In this document: positions 44,391 to 51,900 of the stretch, one piece after another | How positions within the stretch are numbered: the stretch's first letter is position 1 | Layout of the letters: every line of letters begins with the position of its first letter | Assembly (NCBI GenBank): GCA_027622905.1 | Contig: JAQBVV010000005.1 | Location: 1-51,900, forward strand | Source of the DNA: Acidobacteriota bacterium | GTDB lineage: Bacteria > Acidobacteriota > Vicinamibacteria > Vicinamibacterales > UBA2999 | Length of the DNA: 51,900 nt | Reading direction: 5' to 3' | Program-made: the position numbers and the translations under genes | Notes under the pieces: generated by a model | Database searches by the model: none | Seen by the model: only the letters and a program-made list of their open reading frames with translations | Told to the model about the DNA's origin: nothing

Positions 44391-44996
44391 ATGAACGACA
44401 CGCACCACGAAATGACAGTGAGCGAAGGAACACACCATGGCCGGAGCCGCGCGTGGCGCTGGGTCCGCCGGCTGGCCGTCGGCCTGGTCGCCAGCAGCCT
44501 TCTCCTGGCGTTCGGCAGCTGGCTCAGAGGGCAGGCTCAATGGGGCCCGTTCTCGGGACAGCTCGTCGATGAGGAGACAGGCGCGCCGATTGCGGGCGCG
44601 CACGTCATGGTCAGTTGGGACCGCCGGCTACCCACGCTGACCGGCGACGGAGGGCGGAGTTTCCTCTATGCCACCGAGTCTGTCACCGACGACGATGGAC
44701 GCTTCGAGCTGACCGGCCGACCACCGTACTGGGAACTCTTCGCGACCCCGCCAGAACTCGGCTTCTTCGCGCCGGCGTATGTCGCTCGCGGTCGCGACGT
44801 CACGCCGCCGGGCGGTGTCCGATTCGTGGATCCCACCGTCGTCAACATGCAGCCGCTGACGACTCGTGACGAGCGCTGCATTCCTCAAAACCGGGCGGGC
44901 GTACCACTTCACGGCGAGGCGCCTCGCTTTCGTGACGCCATCTACGCCTACGACCGCGAGCTTCGTTGCTTTGAGTCACAAGGGACCACGCGATGA
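44391..44996 (+). CDS. Membrane-anchored carboxypeptidase-regulatory-like protein
   Basis: A 201-residue protein from ATG 44391, seven bases after the previous stop. One N-terminal membrane helix (VRRLAVGLVASSLLLAFGSWL, about 25-45) is followed by a CarboxypepD_reg-like beta domain. The signs are FSGQLVDEETGAPIAGAHVMV and SVTDDDGRFELTGRPPYW. The C-terminal tail contains two cysteines (RCIPQN, LRCFES). Such domains are common on secreted proteins of this phylum. It overlaps the next gene by 4 bases, so the pair is coupled. Confidence 0.7.
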   Translation: MNDTHHEMTVSEGTHHGRSRAWRWVRRLAVGLVASSLLLAFGSWLRGQAQWGPFSGQLVDEETGAPIAGAHVMVSWDRRLPTLTGDGGRSFLYATESVTDDDGRFELTGRPPYWELFATPPELGFFAPAYVARGRDVTPPGGVRFVDPTVVNMQPLTTRDERCIPQNRAGVPLHGEAPRFRDAIYAYDRELRCFESQGTTR

Positions 44997-47380
44997 CCAC
45001 TGCCCAACCCCGACGATCACAACCAGCTCAGCTTTGCCTCCTGGCCATTCTTGCCAGCGTGCCAGTGGCAGCACTCGAAGTGTCAAGCCACCGGCTGGTT
45101 AACCGACAGGCCGTGCTCTCCGCTTCGACAACCGATCTTGAAGCGTTCTTTCGCGACACCCTTGAACTGTCGCTGGGCTCTGAGACTTTTTTGACGCCGC
45201 TTGATGGCCCACCTCGGCGCGTGCGCGAGTGGATCGAGCTGGGCGGCGAGCTGGAAGACGAGGGTTGGCCACTCCTGCCGAAGACGGGCCGTTACTACAA
45301 CCACTTCCATGACCCGCTACAACGCTGGGACTCGGCGGGACTGACGTTTCTTGGCCCCAACGAATCGTCTGCACGCTGGATACAGAACCGCGATCAGAGC
45401 AGTGTCGGCGCGGCTGGAGGTAACTGGTCGTGGCATGACGCCCGGGACACGTACTACCAGGCGCTCACCGAACCCAACTCACCCCAGCGTGAGGCACTGC
45501 TGGCCAACACCTTCCGCGCCCTCGGGCAGATCATGCATACGGTCGTCGACGCGTCGGTGCCGGAGCACGCGCGGAATGACGAACACCCGCTTGGCAGTGT
45601 CCCCTTCTTCTGGTCGTATGACACGTGGGTGCAGTCAGGCCATGCCGGCGGCAACGACCCTGAGCCGTTCATCGGCCGGTTCCTCTCACACCCCATCGGG
45701 CCGGATCCGAGCATCCTCCGGATCCCGATACCCGTAAGTGAGCCGGCCAACGCTCCGATCGGGCGACTGATCGACGCCGACATGTATGACGGCTCGAATC
45801 CAAGCGTGACGTTCAACGCGGCCTCTCCATCAGCCCCGGCGGCCATCGGCCTCGCCGAAATCGCGAATGCCAACTTCTTCAGCGAAGACACGTTGTCGGG
45901 ACCGTATCCGTTCCCGCGCCCCGACACCGACGGCCTGGTCCGCACCGAGCTCGCCACGCCCCGGCGGACTCCTGACGGGCGCAAGATTGTCCGTCGCTAC
46001 TGGACACGACCCGAGGGTCAGGGGCTGCTGCCCGCGAATCCAGTTCGCGCCGAGTGCGCCGGAGACCTCAATCCGCGAAGCCGACCCTCACGGCCCTACC
46101 CATGCGTCGACGGTGTCGTCTGGGACCAGGTGGCGGCGCACATGTTGCCGCGCGCGGTCGGGTACGCACGCGCGGTCCTCGACTACTTTTTCCGCGCATC
46201 GATGCGAGTCCATGCTCTCGGCTATGACGACAAGGGGGCGTTCATTCGTATTGAGAACCTGACGGACGAAACCATGGAAGGTGCCTTCGAGATCTACGCG
46301 CGCCCGAAGGCGGGCAGTCCGGGCGAGGGCCGCGAGCTCTCTGGCATGGTCAACGCCGGATCGGTCACAACCCTGGAGGCCAGGGCGACGGTCACGTTGC
46401 CCGTCACGCTGCTGCCGGGCGAGCACCCGACCGCATCGCAGATCCTCGTGTTTCGCGGCCGCCTGGGCCTCGAAACGGAGAGCGTCGCCGCACAGGTGTT
46501 CGAGGTGCCACAGGTCTTCGTCGCACAGACCGCTGGCACCACGACCATGAGCGAAGCGTGCCAGGGCATTGATTTCCTGTCGACCGAAAAGGGCTACGAG
46601 TGTGAATGGCGCGCGAGCACCTTCGAGGCGACAGGTGCACTGCTCACCGATGTCTCCGTCCCGGTGATCGAGCAGGTGTCGGCCGTCTGGGAGAGGTCGA
46701 CGGCCACCAGAGCAGCCCAGCTCGAACTGGACGGCGTTGCGATTCCCGGTGGCGTGTGGCGGCGGCGCGCGGAGGAGCCGGATCCGCGGCAGTTCAGCGT
46801 CCGTTCCAGCCAGATCTTCGGGAACCGCCTGGTACTCCGAATCCGACTCGCGAGCGGCGACACGTACACGACCCCGCTCGCAGTACTGTCGATGGCATCC
46901 GCACGATCGAGAACGTCCTACACGAAGCCGATATCCCATCGGGAGACCGGGCCCTGGTGGGTCGCGGCGGTTCGGAATGCGTCAGCGCTCGTCTTCGTGC
47001 ATCCTCCATTTCAGGCTCTCTCGATCAGCGGACGTCCGAACCCGACCAGCGTCGTGAACGACCCGTTCGGGATCGCCGCTCTTCGCGACTCTGTGCAGGT
47101 GAACAACGAGTCGCGCGGCGCGTCGTACGGGCAGACCTGGGTCGATGCGGCCATCATCACGACCACTCCCCCACCTGGCGGGCCGATCGTGCTCCAGCCG
47201 ATATTGCAGCAACAGTTCGACGCGATGCCAGTCAGTCCACTACCGGTCGTTGCGATGGAATCGGAGGTCACACGCGTGATCGAACCGGTCGAGCGGGAAT
47301 TCTTGCGGACATTCGTCACAGCCGACGACCTTTCGCAGCCGTTCACGATTGTCGGGCTGCGCCCCGGAGAGGAGCCGTAG
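44993..47380 (+). CDS. Secreted phospholipase C/P1-nuclease-like helical zinc protein
   Basis: A 795-residue protein with a signal peptide (QLCLLAILASVPVAAL). The N-terminal helical domain carries YYNHFHDPLQRW (about 100-111) and ALGQIMHTVVDASVPEHARND (about 175-195). The spaced His/Asp/Glu residues match the zinc-dependent phospholipase C / S1-P1 nuclease pattern. The C-terminal 400 residues are beta-rich, with several Cys. Enzyme activity is plausible but not shown, since not all zinc ligands could be placed. The stop lies 38 bases inside the convergent permease gene. Confidence 0.65.
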   Translation: MTTAQPRRSQPAQLCLLAILASVPVAALEVSSHRLVNRQAVLSASTTDLEAFFRDTLELSLGSETFLTPLDGPPRRVREWIELGGELEDEGWPLLPKTGRYYNHFHDPLQRWDSAGLTFLGPNESSARWIQNRDQSSVGAAGGNWSWHDARDTYYQALTEPNSPQREALLANTFRALGQIMHTVVDASVPEHARNDEHPLGSVPFFWSYDTWVQSGHAGGNDPEPFIGRFLSHPIGPDPSILRIPIPVSEPANAPIGRLIDADMYDGSNPSVTFNAASPSAPAAIGLAEIANANFFSEDTLSGPYPFPRPDTDGLVRTELATPRRTPDGRKIVRRYWTRPEGQGLLPANPVRAECAGDLNPRSRPSRPYPCVDGVVWDQVAAHMLPRAVGYARAVLDYFFRASMRVHALGYDDKGAFIRIENLTDETMEGAFEIYARPKAGSPGEGRELSGMVNAGSVTTLEARATVTLPVTLLPGEHPTASQILVFRGRLGLETESVAAQVFEVPQVFVAQTAGTTTMSEACQGIDFLSTEKGYECEWRASTFEATGALLTDVSVPVIEQVSAVWERSTATRAAQLELDGVAIPGGVWRRRAEEPDPRQFSVRSSQIFGNRLVLRIRLASGDTYTTPLAVLSMASARSRTSYTKPISHRETGPWWVAAVRNASALVFVHPPFQALSISGRPNPTSVVNDPFGIAALRDSVQVNNESRGASYGQTWVDAAIITTTPPPGGPIVLQPILQQQFDAMPVSPLPVVAMESEVTRVIEPVEREFLRTFVTADDLSQPFTIVGLRPGEEP

Positions 47381-48206
47381 CCGGTCGTTTCCGCGACAGC
47401 CACCCTGAGATCCCACGCCGCGTCGTGGGGTCCATCCGATCGCGCAGGCCATCGCCGAGGAAGTTGAACCCGAGGACCAGCAGGGCGATGCCCAGGCCGG
47501 GAACAATCGTCAGGTGTGGCGCGTCCAGCAGGTGTCCCCGCCCGTCGTTCAGCATCGCGCCCCAGCTCGGCGTCGGTGGCTGCACACCGAGGCCAAGAAA
47601 ACTCAAGGAGGCCTCGGCCAGGATCACGCCCCCCATGCCCAGGGTCGCCTGGACGACCACGGCCGGCAGCGTCGCGGGGATCACGTGACGGAGGAGGATC
47701 CTCGGGGTCGTGGCGCCCAAGGCCCGCGCAGCCTCGACGAACTCCAGCTCGCGAGTGTGGAGGGCCTGCGCGCGGACGACTCGTGCGTAGCCAACCCACC
47801 CGATCAGCGAGAGCGCCAGCACGACATTGGCGAGACCCGGTCCGAGTGCGGCAACCAGCGCAATGGCCAGCAATAGATCTGGAAACGCCAGCAGAATGTC
47901 CATGACCCTGCCGACGCCCTCGTCGATCCAGCCACCACAATAGCCGGCGATCGCGCCGACCGCGATGCCGACCGTCACCGAGATACCGACGACGACGAGG
48001 GCGACGGCCAGCGATACTCTGGCGCCCGACAGCACGCGAGCAAGGATGTCCCGGCCCAGCTCGTCCAGGCCGAACCAGTGTGCGGCTGATGGCCCTGTCA
48101 GCCGAAGCGCCAGTTCCTGTGTGGCAGGGTCGAACGGCACGAGCCACGGCCCGACAATCGCCGCAACCACGGCAACCAGCACGACCGCAGCACCAACCCT
48201 GGTCAT
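47343..48206 (-). CDS. Dipeptide/oligopeptide ABC permease (DppC type)
   Basis: A 287-residue inner-membrane permease. It has LVPFDPATQEL after the first helix, HWFGLDELGRDILARVLSGARVSL, the EAA loop (EAARALGATTPRILLRHVIP), and SFLGLGVQPPTPSWGAML near the end. It pairs with the DppB-type gene 3 bases upstream. No binding protein or ATPase accompanies the pair in the window, unlike the complete system at 14566-20716. It overlaps the end of the phospholipase-like gene by 38 bases, tail to tail. Confidence 0.92.
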   Translation of the reverse strand: MTRVGAAVVLVAVVAAIVGPWLVPFDPATQELALRLTGPSAAHWFGLDELGRDILARVLSGARVSLAVALVVVGISVTVGIAVGAIAGYCGGWIDEGVGRVMDILLAFPDLLLAIALVAALGPGLANVVLALSLIGWVGYARVVRAQALHTRELEFVEAARALGATTPRILLRHVIPATLPAVVVQATLGMGGVILAEASLSFLGLGVQPPTPSWGAMLNDGRGHLLDAPHLTIVPGLGIALLVLGFNFLGDGLRDRMDPTTRRGISGWLSRKRPATAPLRGAARQS

Positions 48207-48209
48207 CGG

Positions 48210-49130
48210 TCAGGTATAGCGGATGCGCGGGTCCAGCAGACCGTAGGCGAGATCGACCACCAGGTTGACGCCCACGTAGATCACCGCGATGAGCAGCACG
48301 CAGCCCTGCACCATCGGGTAGTCGCGAAAACCGATCGACTGGACCAGCAGCCGGCCGACGCCAGGCCAGGCGAAGATCGTCTCCGTGATCACCGCTCCAC
48401 CAAGCACGGCGCCACACTGCAGGCCCACGAGTGTCACGACCGGGATCAGGCTGTTCGGGAGCGCGTGCCGCAGGACCGCCCGAGTGCGCGACGCGCCCCG
48501 GGCTCGCGCGGCTTGCACGTAGGGCTTCCGCAACTCCTCCACCAGCGAGGCTCGCGTCATGCGTGCCAGGACTGCCGTCAACGCGGTACCCAGCGTGATC
48601 GCGGGAAGGACAAGGTGTGCCACGGTGCCTCGACCGGAGACTGGCAACCAGCCGAGCTCGACCGCGAACACGATGGCCAGCAACGGCCCGAGCCAGAAGT
48701 TCGGGATCGACACCCCCGCCAGCGCCACGGCGGTGGCGCCGTGGTCGACCAGGGTCCCCTGCCGCACCGCCGCGAGTATGCCCAGCGGTATCGCCACGCC
48801 GAGGGCCACGAGTAACGCGGCGACCGCGAGTTCGAACGTGGCGGGCAACCGGGCGACGATCGCATCGGCAACCGGCTCGCCCGTGCGAAGTGAGGTACCA
48901 AGGTCGCCGCCGACGGCGCCCCTCAGAAATCTGCCGTACTGCACAGACAACGGCCGGTCCAGTCCGAGCCGCGCCCGCAGTGCCGCGATGTCCTCCTCCG
49001 CGGCCGTCTCTCCGAGCATCGCCTGCGCCGGGTCGCCCGGGATCAGGTGCATGAGCGCAAACACGAGTGTTGCCACCCCGAGCAGCACGGGGATGGTCAA
49101 GACGAGGCGGCGCACGAGGAACCGAATCAC
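48210..49130 (-). CDS. Dipeptide/oligopeptide ABC permease (DppB type)
   Basis: A 306-residue permease starting VIRFLVRRLVLTIPVLLGVA at GTG 49130, with GGGAGG-like purines about 12 bases upstream; a GTG at 49157 would add nine residues. It has HLIPGDPAQAML, the RLGLDRPLSVQYGRFL loop, the EAA loop (AARARGASRTRAVLRHALPN), and the ending DLAYGLLDPRIRYT. These are DppB/OppB family marks, and the protein lacks the YejB-type long loop. The substrate is unknown and the rest of the transporter is missing here. Confidence 0.92.
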   Translation of the reverse strand: MIRFLVRRLVLTIPVLLGVATLVFALMHLIPGDPAQAMLGETAAEEDIAALRARLGLDRPLSVQYGRFLRGAVGGDLGTSLRTGEPVADAIVARLPATFELAVAALLVALGVAIPLGILAAVRQGTLVDHGATAVALAGVSIPNFWLGPLLAIVFAVELGWLPVSGRGTVAHLVLPAITLGTALTAVLARMTRASLVEELRKPYVQAARARGASRTRAVLRHALPNSLIPVVTLVGLQCGAVLGGAVITETIFAWPGVGRLLVQSIGFRDYPMVQGCVLLIAVIYVGVNLVVDLAYGLLDPRIRYT

Positions 49131-49227
49131 CGGCGGTTCTGCCCTCCCGATTGCCACGAGAGGTGGAGCACGGCGATGTCCGGGCGGATCACCCTGCGAT
49201 CGATTCGCCTGTCGCCGTCAGTGGGCG

Positions 49228-49446
49228 CTACCATCCCGCCTGAATCATCACATACAGTCCGCCCCCGAGCAGCGCACCGACGCTGATGAGCGTGACGACG
49301 TCGCCTGCAAAGTAGGGATAGACCATCAACCTCAGTCCCGCGATCAACTGCGGCCACCTGCTCACCTTTCGCCCGTACACGAAGAGAACGAACCCGACTC
49401 CGCTGGGAATCAGCGACAGCATCAGCAGCGCCGAGTCGAGATCCAT
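49228..49446 (-). CDS. Small two-helix membrane protein, hypothetical
   Basis: A predicted 72-residue protein from ATG 49446 with two membrane spans: LLMLSLIPSGVGFVLFVYG (7-25) and VVTLISVGALLGGGLYVMI (about 51-69). A conserved-looking RWPQLIAGLRLMVYPYF lies between. I recall similar small proteins in many bacteria but know no function. The frame is open upstream to 49518, but that part is hydrophilic and not needed. It is separated from the permease genes by about 100 bases. Confidence 0.65.
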   Translation of the reverse strand: MDLDSALLMLSLIPSGVGFVLFVYGRKVSRWPQLIAGLRLMVYPYFAGDVVTLISVGALLGGGLYVMIQAGW

Positions 49447-49583
49447 GCGACTGGCGCCATTCTTCTCGGTCACCGGTGCCTTTGCAACAGCCGGATCCGA
49501 GCCGCCGGGGCTGCGCACCGTTGCACCCGACCATGCCTGCCGCTACAGACGAATGCCACTTCCGCCGATTTCTATCAGGGAGA

Positions 49584-49589
49584 TATAAT
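49584..49589 (+). promoter_or_regulatory. Candidate -10 box of the secreted zincin gene
   Basis: A perfect TATAAT lies 14 bases upstream of ATG 49604 in a locally AT-rich stretch, unusual for this GC-rich region. No good -35 lies 16-18 bases upstream. GGAG at 49593-49596 is the ribosome-binding site, seven bases before the start. Confidence 0.45.
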
Positions 49590-49603
49590 TCCGGAGCCGA
49601 ATT

Positions 49604-51493
49604 ATGAGGTCCTCACGCCTGCGCATAACCGTCGCCCTCGCAGCGGCGATGACCGGCGTTGCCCTCGCCACGCTTGGCGCGCAGCAACTTCCCGAGGGGC
49701 CACAAGCCCTGCCGCCGTCGCCATCGAGAACGCTGCTCATCTGTGGAACGCCTGACGTCATGGCGACGACGCGGGGCGTTCGCCCCCTCGTCGCTCCTTC
49801 CGTCGGGCAGCCGCTGTGGTTTACCCAGCAACCGTCGATCCTGACACCGGACTACGCGGGTGCGGTGACACTCAGTAACTTCGTGGTGTCCGGTGATGTG
49901 CCGACCATCCGCTTTCAGTCCGCCGCCCCACTCAACGAGGGCGACATCGAAACGTGGACGCGCACGGCAACACAGCTCATCAACGGGCAACTGGTGAGCG
50001 TGCTCAACCCGGTCTGGGGGGGCGACGCACTCGAGCGCGTGCTGCGCTCGTATTCGTTTGGGTGGGACAAGCCGCGCATCGAGTGGGGTGAGGTCTTGCC
50101 TGGCGAGACGCTCCCGGGCGGGGGATCCTTGATCTTCCTGCGGCTGAGTCCGCGAAACCTGCAGACGTCGGCGGTGGTGCAGCTGAGCGGCGACGTGCAG
50201 TACTCCAGCAACATCGTCAACCTCCGCATCCCCGGGTACGGCGGGTCCCGCCTCGGTGATGACCAGGACGACTACGACGCCGCGACCGTCGCTGCGATGT
50301 TCTACGAGCACTTCGAAGATTCGTACGACGCGCTCGCCATCGTTCCGCATGACGATCACCTCGCCTCGTATACCGCCTTTCATAGCATCATCAAGAATGA
50401 GGTCAGCGGCATCGGCCAGCCGTTGATGGACGACTCGGCGGCCTTTGGCAGCACTGGCCGCCTGAAGGCGTACGAGGTCTACCTGGACGGGTCGGTCAAC
50501 GACAATGTGACCTCATCGCACGAGACGGCGCATCAGTGGGGGCACTACTTCGACTGGGCCGCCCTGACCGGCCTGGTCCGCGCCGGCTCACAAGCGACAT
50601 TCCACAGCCCTCTGTGGGCGACGGATGAAACATTCATGGCCGGCCTCCTGGTACCCACCAGGCGTCTGGCAGTGGTCGATGGTGCATGGCAGGTGGTCCG
50701 AACCCCGAGACTGGCGCGGTTTCACCCGTTCATGCGATACGCGATGGGGATACTGCCAGCCGGATCGGTGCCCGAGGTGACGCTCTTTGACGAGCAGGGG
50801 CAATTCGGCGGCATTGCCGAGCCAGCCGCGGGCACGCCCACGGTTGGTGCCACCCGAACGGCAACGGTGTTCAACGTGATCGGCATGCTCGGCGAGCGAC
50901 AGGGCCCCGTCCCCACCGATTGGCAACGTGCCACGATCGTCGTGACACGCGATCGACTGCTGACCCAGGCGGAGATGGACTACTGGACGTTCTTCGCGCG
51001 GCGCATCGAAGACCCGTTCCAGAGCGGAGTTGCCACCAGGCAAGGTATCCCGTCGTTCGACCTCTCGACCGACCGTGCCATCGATCTGGTCACCACGATT
51101 CGGCCGAAAGTCGCGGCCCCATTGGTGTCGGTGCTCGATGTGAATTACCCCGCTCTTGACGCCACGTCATGGCGAGGCCTCACGTTCGATGCTCCGATCA
51201 GGACGAGCTATGCCTCAGGAGAGCGCGTGACCATCTCCGGGCGGGTCACCGCCACGGACAGGGCCGACTTCAGCCAGGTTGTCCTCATCTTTTCCCCAGA
51301 CTCCGGTCTTCCTGGCGAGGTGCTGCAGACCGCTGCGACGGTCAGCCCTGCAGGCACGTTCGTCCTCAGCTTTCAGTTCGAGGCCCAGCACATCGGAACG
51401 CACGCGCTGTCTGCGTACCTGTTCTGGCCCGGTGCGCCCAACCAGATCCCTCGCGGTACCGTCACGCCGATCGTCGTGGCGGCCACTCCGTAG
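49604..51493 (+). CDS. Secreted zinc metallopeptidase-like protein
   Basis: A 629-residue exported protein with a signal peptide (ITVALAAAMTGVALATLGAQ). The centre holds a zincin motif SSHETAHQWGHYFDW: His306, Glu307, His310, with Gly313-His314 following. This fits HExxHxxGH, so a third ligand in His314 is possible. Before it, DSYDALAIVPHDDHLASYTAF (about 243-263) resembles the approach to the active site of immune-inhibitor-like peptidases, but no family could be named. The C-terminal ~130 residues form an Ig-like beta domain (GERVTISGRVTATD). The gene stands alone with its own -10 box. Confidence 0.7.
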   Translation: MRSSRLRITVALAAAMTGVALATLGAQQLPEGPQALPPSPSRTLLICGTPDVMATTRGVRPLVAPSVGQPLWFTQQPSILTPDYAGAVTLSNFVVSGDVPTIRFQSAAPLNEGDIETWTRTATQLINGQLVSVLNPVWGGDALERVLRSYSFGWDKPRIEWGEVLPGETLPGGGSLIFLRLSPRNLQTSAVVQLSGDVQYSSNIVNLRIPGYGGSRLGDDQDDYDAATVAAMFYEHFEDSYDALAIVPHDDHLASYTAFHSIIKNEVSGIGQPLMDDSAAFGSTGRLKAYEVYLDGSVNDNVTSSHETAHQWGHYFDWAALTGLVRAGSQATFHSPLWATDETFMAGLLVPTRRLAVVDGAWQVVRTPRLARFHPFMRYAMGILPAGSVPEVTLFDEQGQFGGIAEPAAGTPTVGATRTATVFNVIGMLGERQGPVPTDWQRATIVVTRDRLLTQAEMDYWTFFARRIEDPFQSGVATRQGIPSFDLSTDRAIDLVTTIRPKVAAPLVSVLDVNYPALDATSWRGLTFDAPIRTSYASGERVTISGRVTATDRADFSQVVLIFSPDSGLPGEVLQTAATVSPAGTFVLSFQFEAQHIGTHALSAYLFWPGAPNQIPRGTVTPIVVAATP

Positions 51494-51542
51494 TCCCCTG
51501 GAACCGTGATTCCTTGGATAAGTCCCGGAGCGCGGCGCCCGA

Positions 51543-51602
51543 CTGGTAAGGCGCGACGACCGAGAATATTGGGCATATGCGAGGGAGGAGCAACGCCGCC
51601 AG
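51543..51602 (+). repeat. 60-bp repeat, inverted relative to the core of the 164-bp element
   Basis: These 60 bases match the reverse complement of 51722-51781 at about 47 positions, with both ends fully conserved (AGGCGCGACGA and CAACGCCGCCAG). The pair forms a large imperfect inverted repeat with a 119-base spacer. It is either an older copy of the element core or a paired stem. Confidence 0.75.
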
Positions 51603-51670
51603 CCCGGGGCCCCCGCCGCGCGGACTGTGCGTGGTGGGGTGGAGGCGGGATGCCCCGCCCGGGAATTGTG

Positions 51671-51834
51671 CTAGTGGTCTGATCGCGAATCAGCTCGGCA
51701 TTCGGCCGGCGAGGCCTCCGTCTGGCGGCGTTGCTCTTCGGTCACATGCGCCCAGCATGCTCCCTCGTCGCGCCTGGCCAGCCGGACGCCTCACCGCCCT
51801 CGGTGCACAAGCCAATTCGCAATCAGACCACTAG
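51671..51834. repeat. 164-bp inverted-repeat (MITE-like) element
   Basis: The left end CTAGTGGTCTGATCGCGAAT (51671-51690) and the right end (51815-51834) are inverted repeats of 20 bases with one mismatch. The ends read CTAG on both sides. The core shares 60 bases with the inverted copy at 51543-51602, and the right end recurs at 24780-24816. No transposase ORF is inside, so it would need a helper in trans. Confidence 0.85.
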
Positions 51835-51900
51835 GCTGAAGTTCCCCGCGTCGTTAGACAGTATCCCCTATGCGGTCTATAAGATAGCTCGGGATGCCGG

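Larger units (their letters stand above)
51494..51900. other. Noncoding end of the window
   Basis: 407 bases with no credible gene. They contain the 60-base repeat half at 51543-51602, the inverted-repeat element at 51671-51834, and a possible promoter (TTAGAC 51854-51859, 18 bases, TATAAG 51878-51883) pointing out of the window. Confidence 0.5.

Noticed and set aside
51577-51834. Plus-strand ORF of 85 codons
   Set aside because: It runs through the inverted-repeat element and has no protein-like features.
1-51900. CRISPR array, rRNA or tRNA genes
   Set aside because: No regularly spaced direct repeats, and no rRNA or foldable tRNA pattern noticed on either strand; this was a reading by eye, not a covariance search.

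Overview
The window comes from a high-GC, Gram-negative-type bacterium, and the gene set fits Acidobacteriota best, most likely the Vicinamibacteria. The assignment is inference. It rests on RNase J next to FtsK, a large SpoIVB-like S55 protein beside secreted beta-propeller and TPR proteins, a YejABEF-type oligopeptide transporter, an outer-membrane porin, and many GTG starts with 1-4 base overlaps. No rRNA, tRNA or CRISPR array was found.

Layout. 1-8313 (+) is a housekeeping run: the end of lexA, a DUF3467 protein, nth, a zincin, rsmA, then RNase J, FtsK and an AMIN/Amidase_3 cell-wall amidase. 8336-14274 is mixed: a small membrane protein and pepA (-), a secreted protein, a hypothetical protein and a glycosyltransferase (+), then a JAMM peptidase and the succinyl-CoA:3-ketoacid transferase pair (-). 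14566-20716 (+) is a five-gene oligopeptide ABC transporter. 20717-25188 is an accessory segment between two convergent operons. It holds an IS3-type transposase remnant, a porin, a PilZ protein, an Xre-type antitoxin-like gene, a nucleotidyltransferase pair, several repeat families, and decayed copies of the 3' ends of both flanking genes (the last transporter ATPase and tyrA). 25189-35851 (-) is an aromatic amino acid supra-operon: leader peptide, aroDE fusion, trpE, trpG, trpD, trpC, trpF, trpB, trpA, chorismate mutase, DAHP synthase, tyrA. 35966-51493 holds mostly exported proteins (S55-like, two propellers, TPR, a carboxypeptidase-regulatory-like protein, a phospholipase C-like zinc protein, a zincin), interrupted by two orphan peptide permeases (-). 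51494-51900 is noncoding and contains a 164-bp inverted-repeat element.

The standout is the regulatory region of the aromatic operon. Between a TTGACA-type promoter and aroDE lies a 32-codon leader peptide with Tyr-Phe, Phe, Trp-Trp and Tyr codons. It is followed by a strong intrinsic terminator whose 5' arm can instead pair with a segment near the end of the leader ORF. This is the full logic of ribosome-mediated attenuation, here placed in front of a whole shikimate-to-Trp/Tyr pathway and reading more than one aromatic amino acid. The same intergenic region carries an overlapping divergent promoter for the S55-like gene.

How the genes work together: the aromatic operon covers shikimate steps (AroD, AroE), pathway entry (DAHP synthase), the branch point (chorismate mutase, anthranilate synthase), all Trp steps and the Tyr branch dehydrogenase. 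The Yej-type transporter would import oligopeptides. FtsK, the amidase and RNase J link chromosome segregation, septum splitting and RNA turnover.
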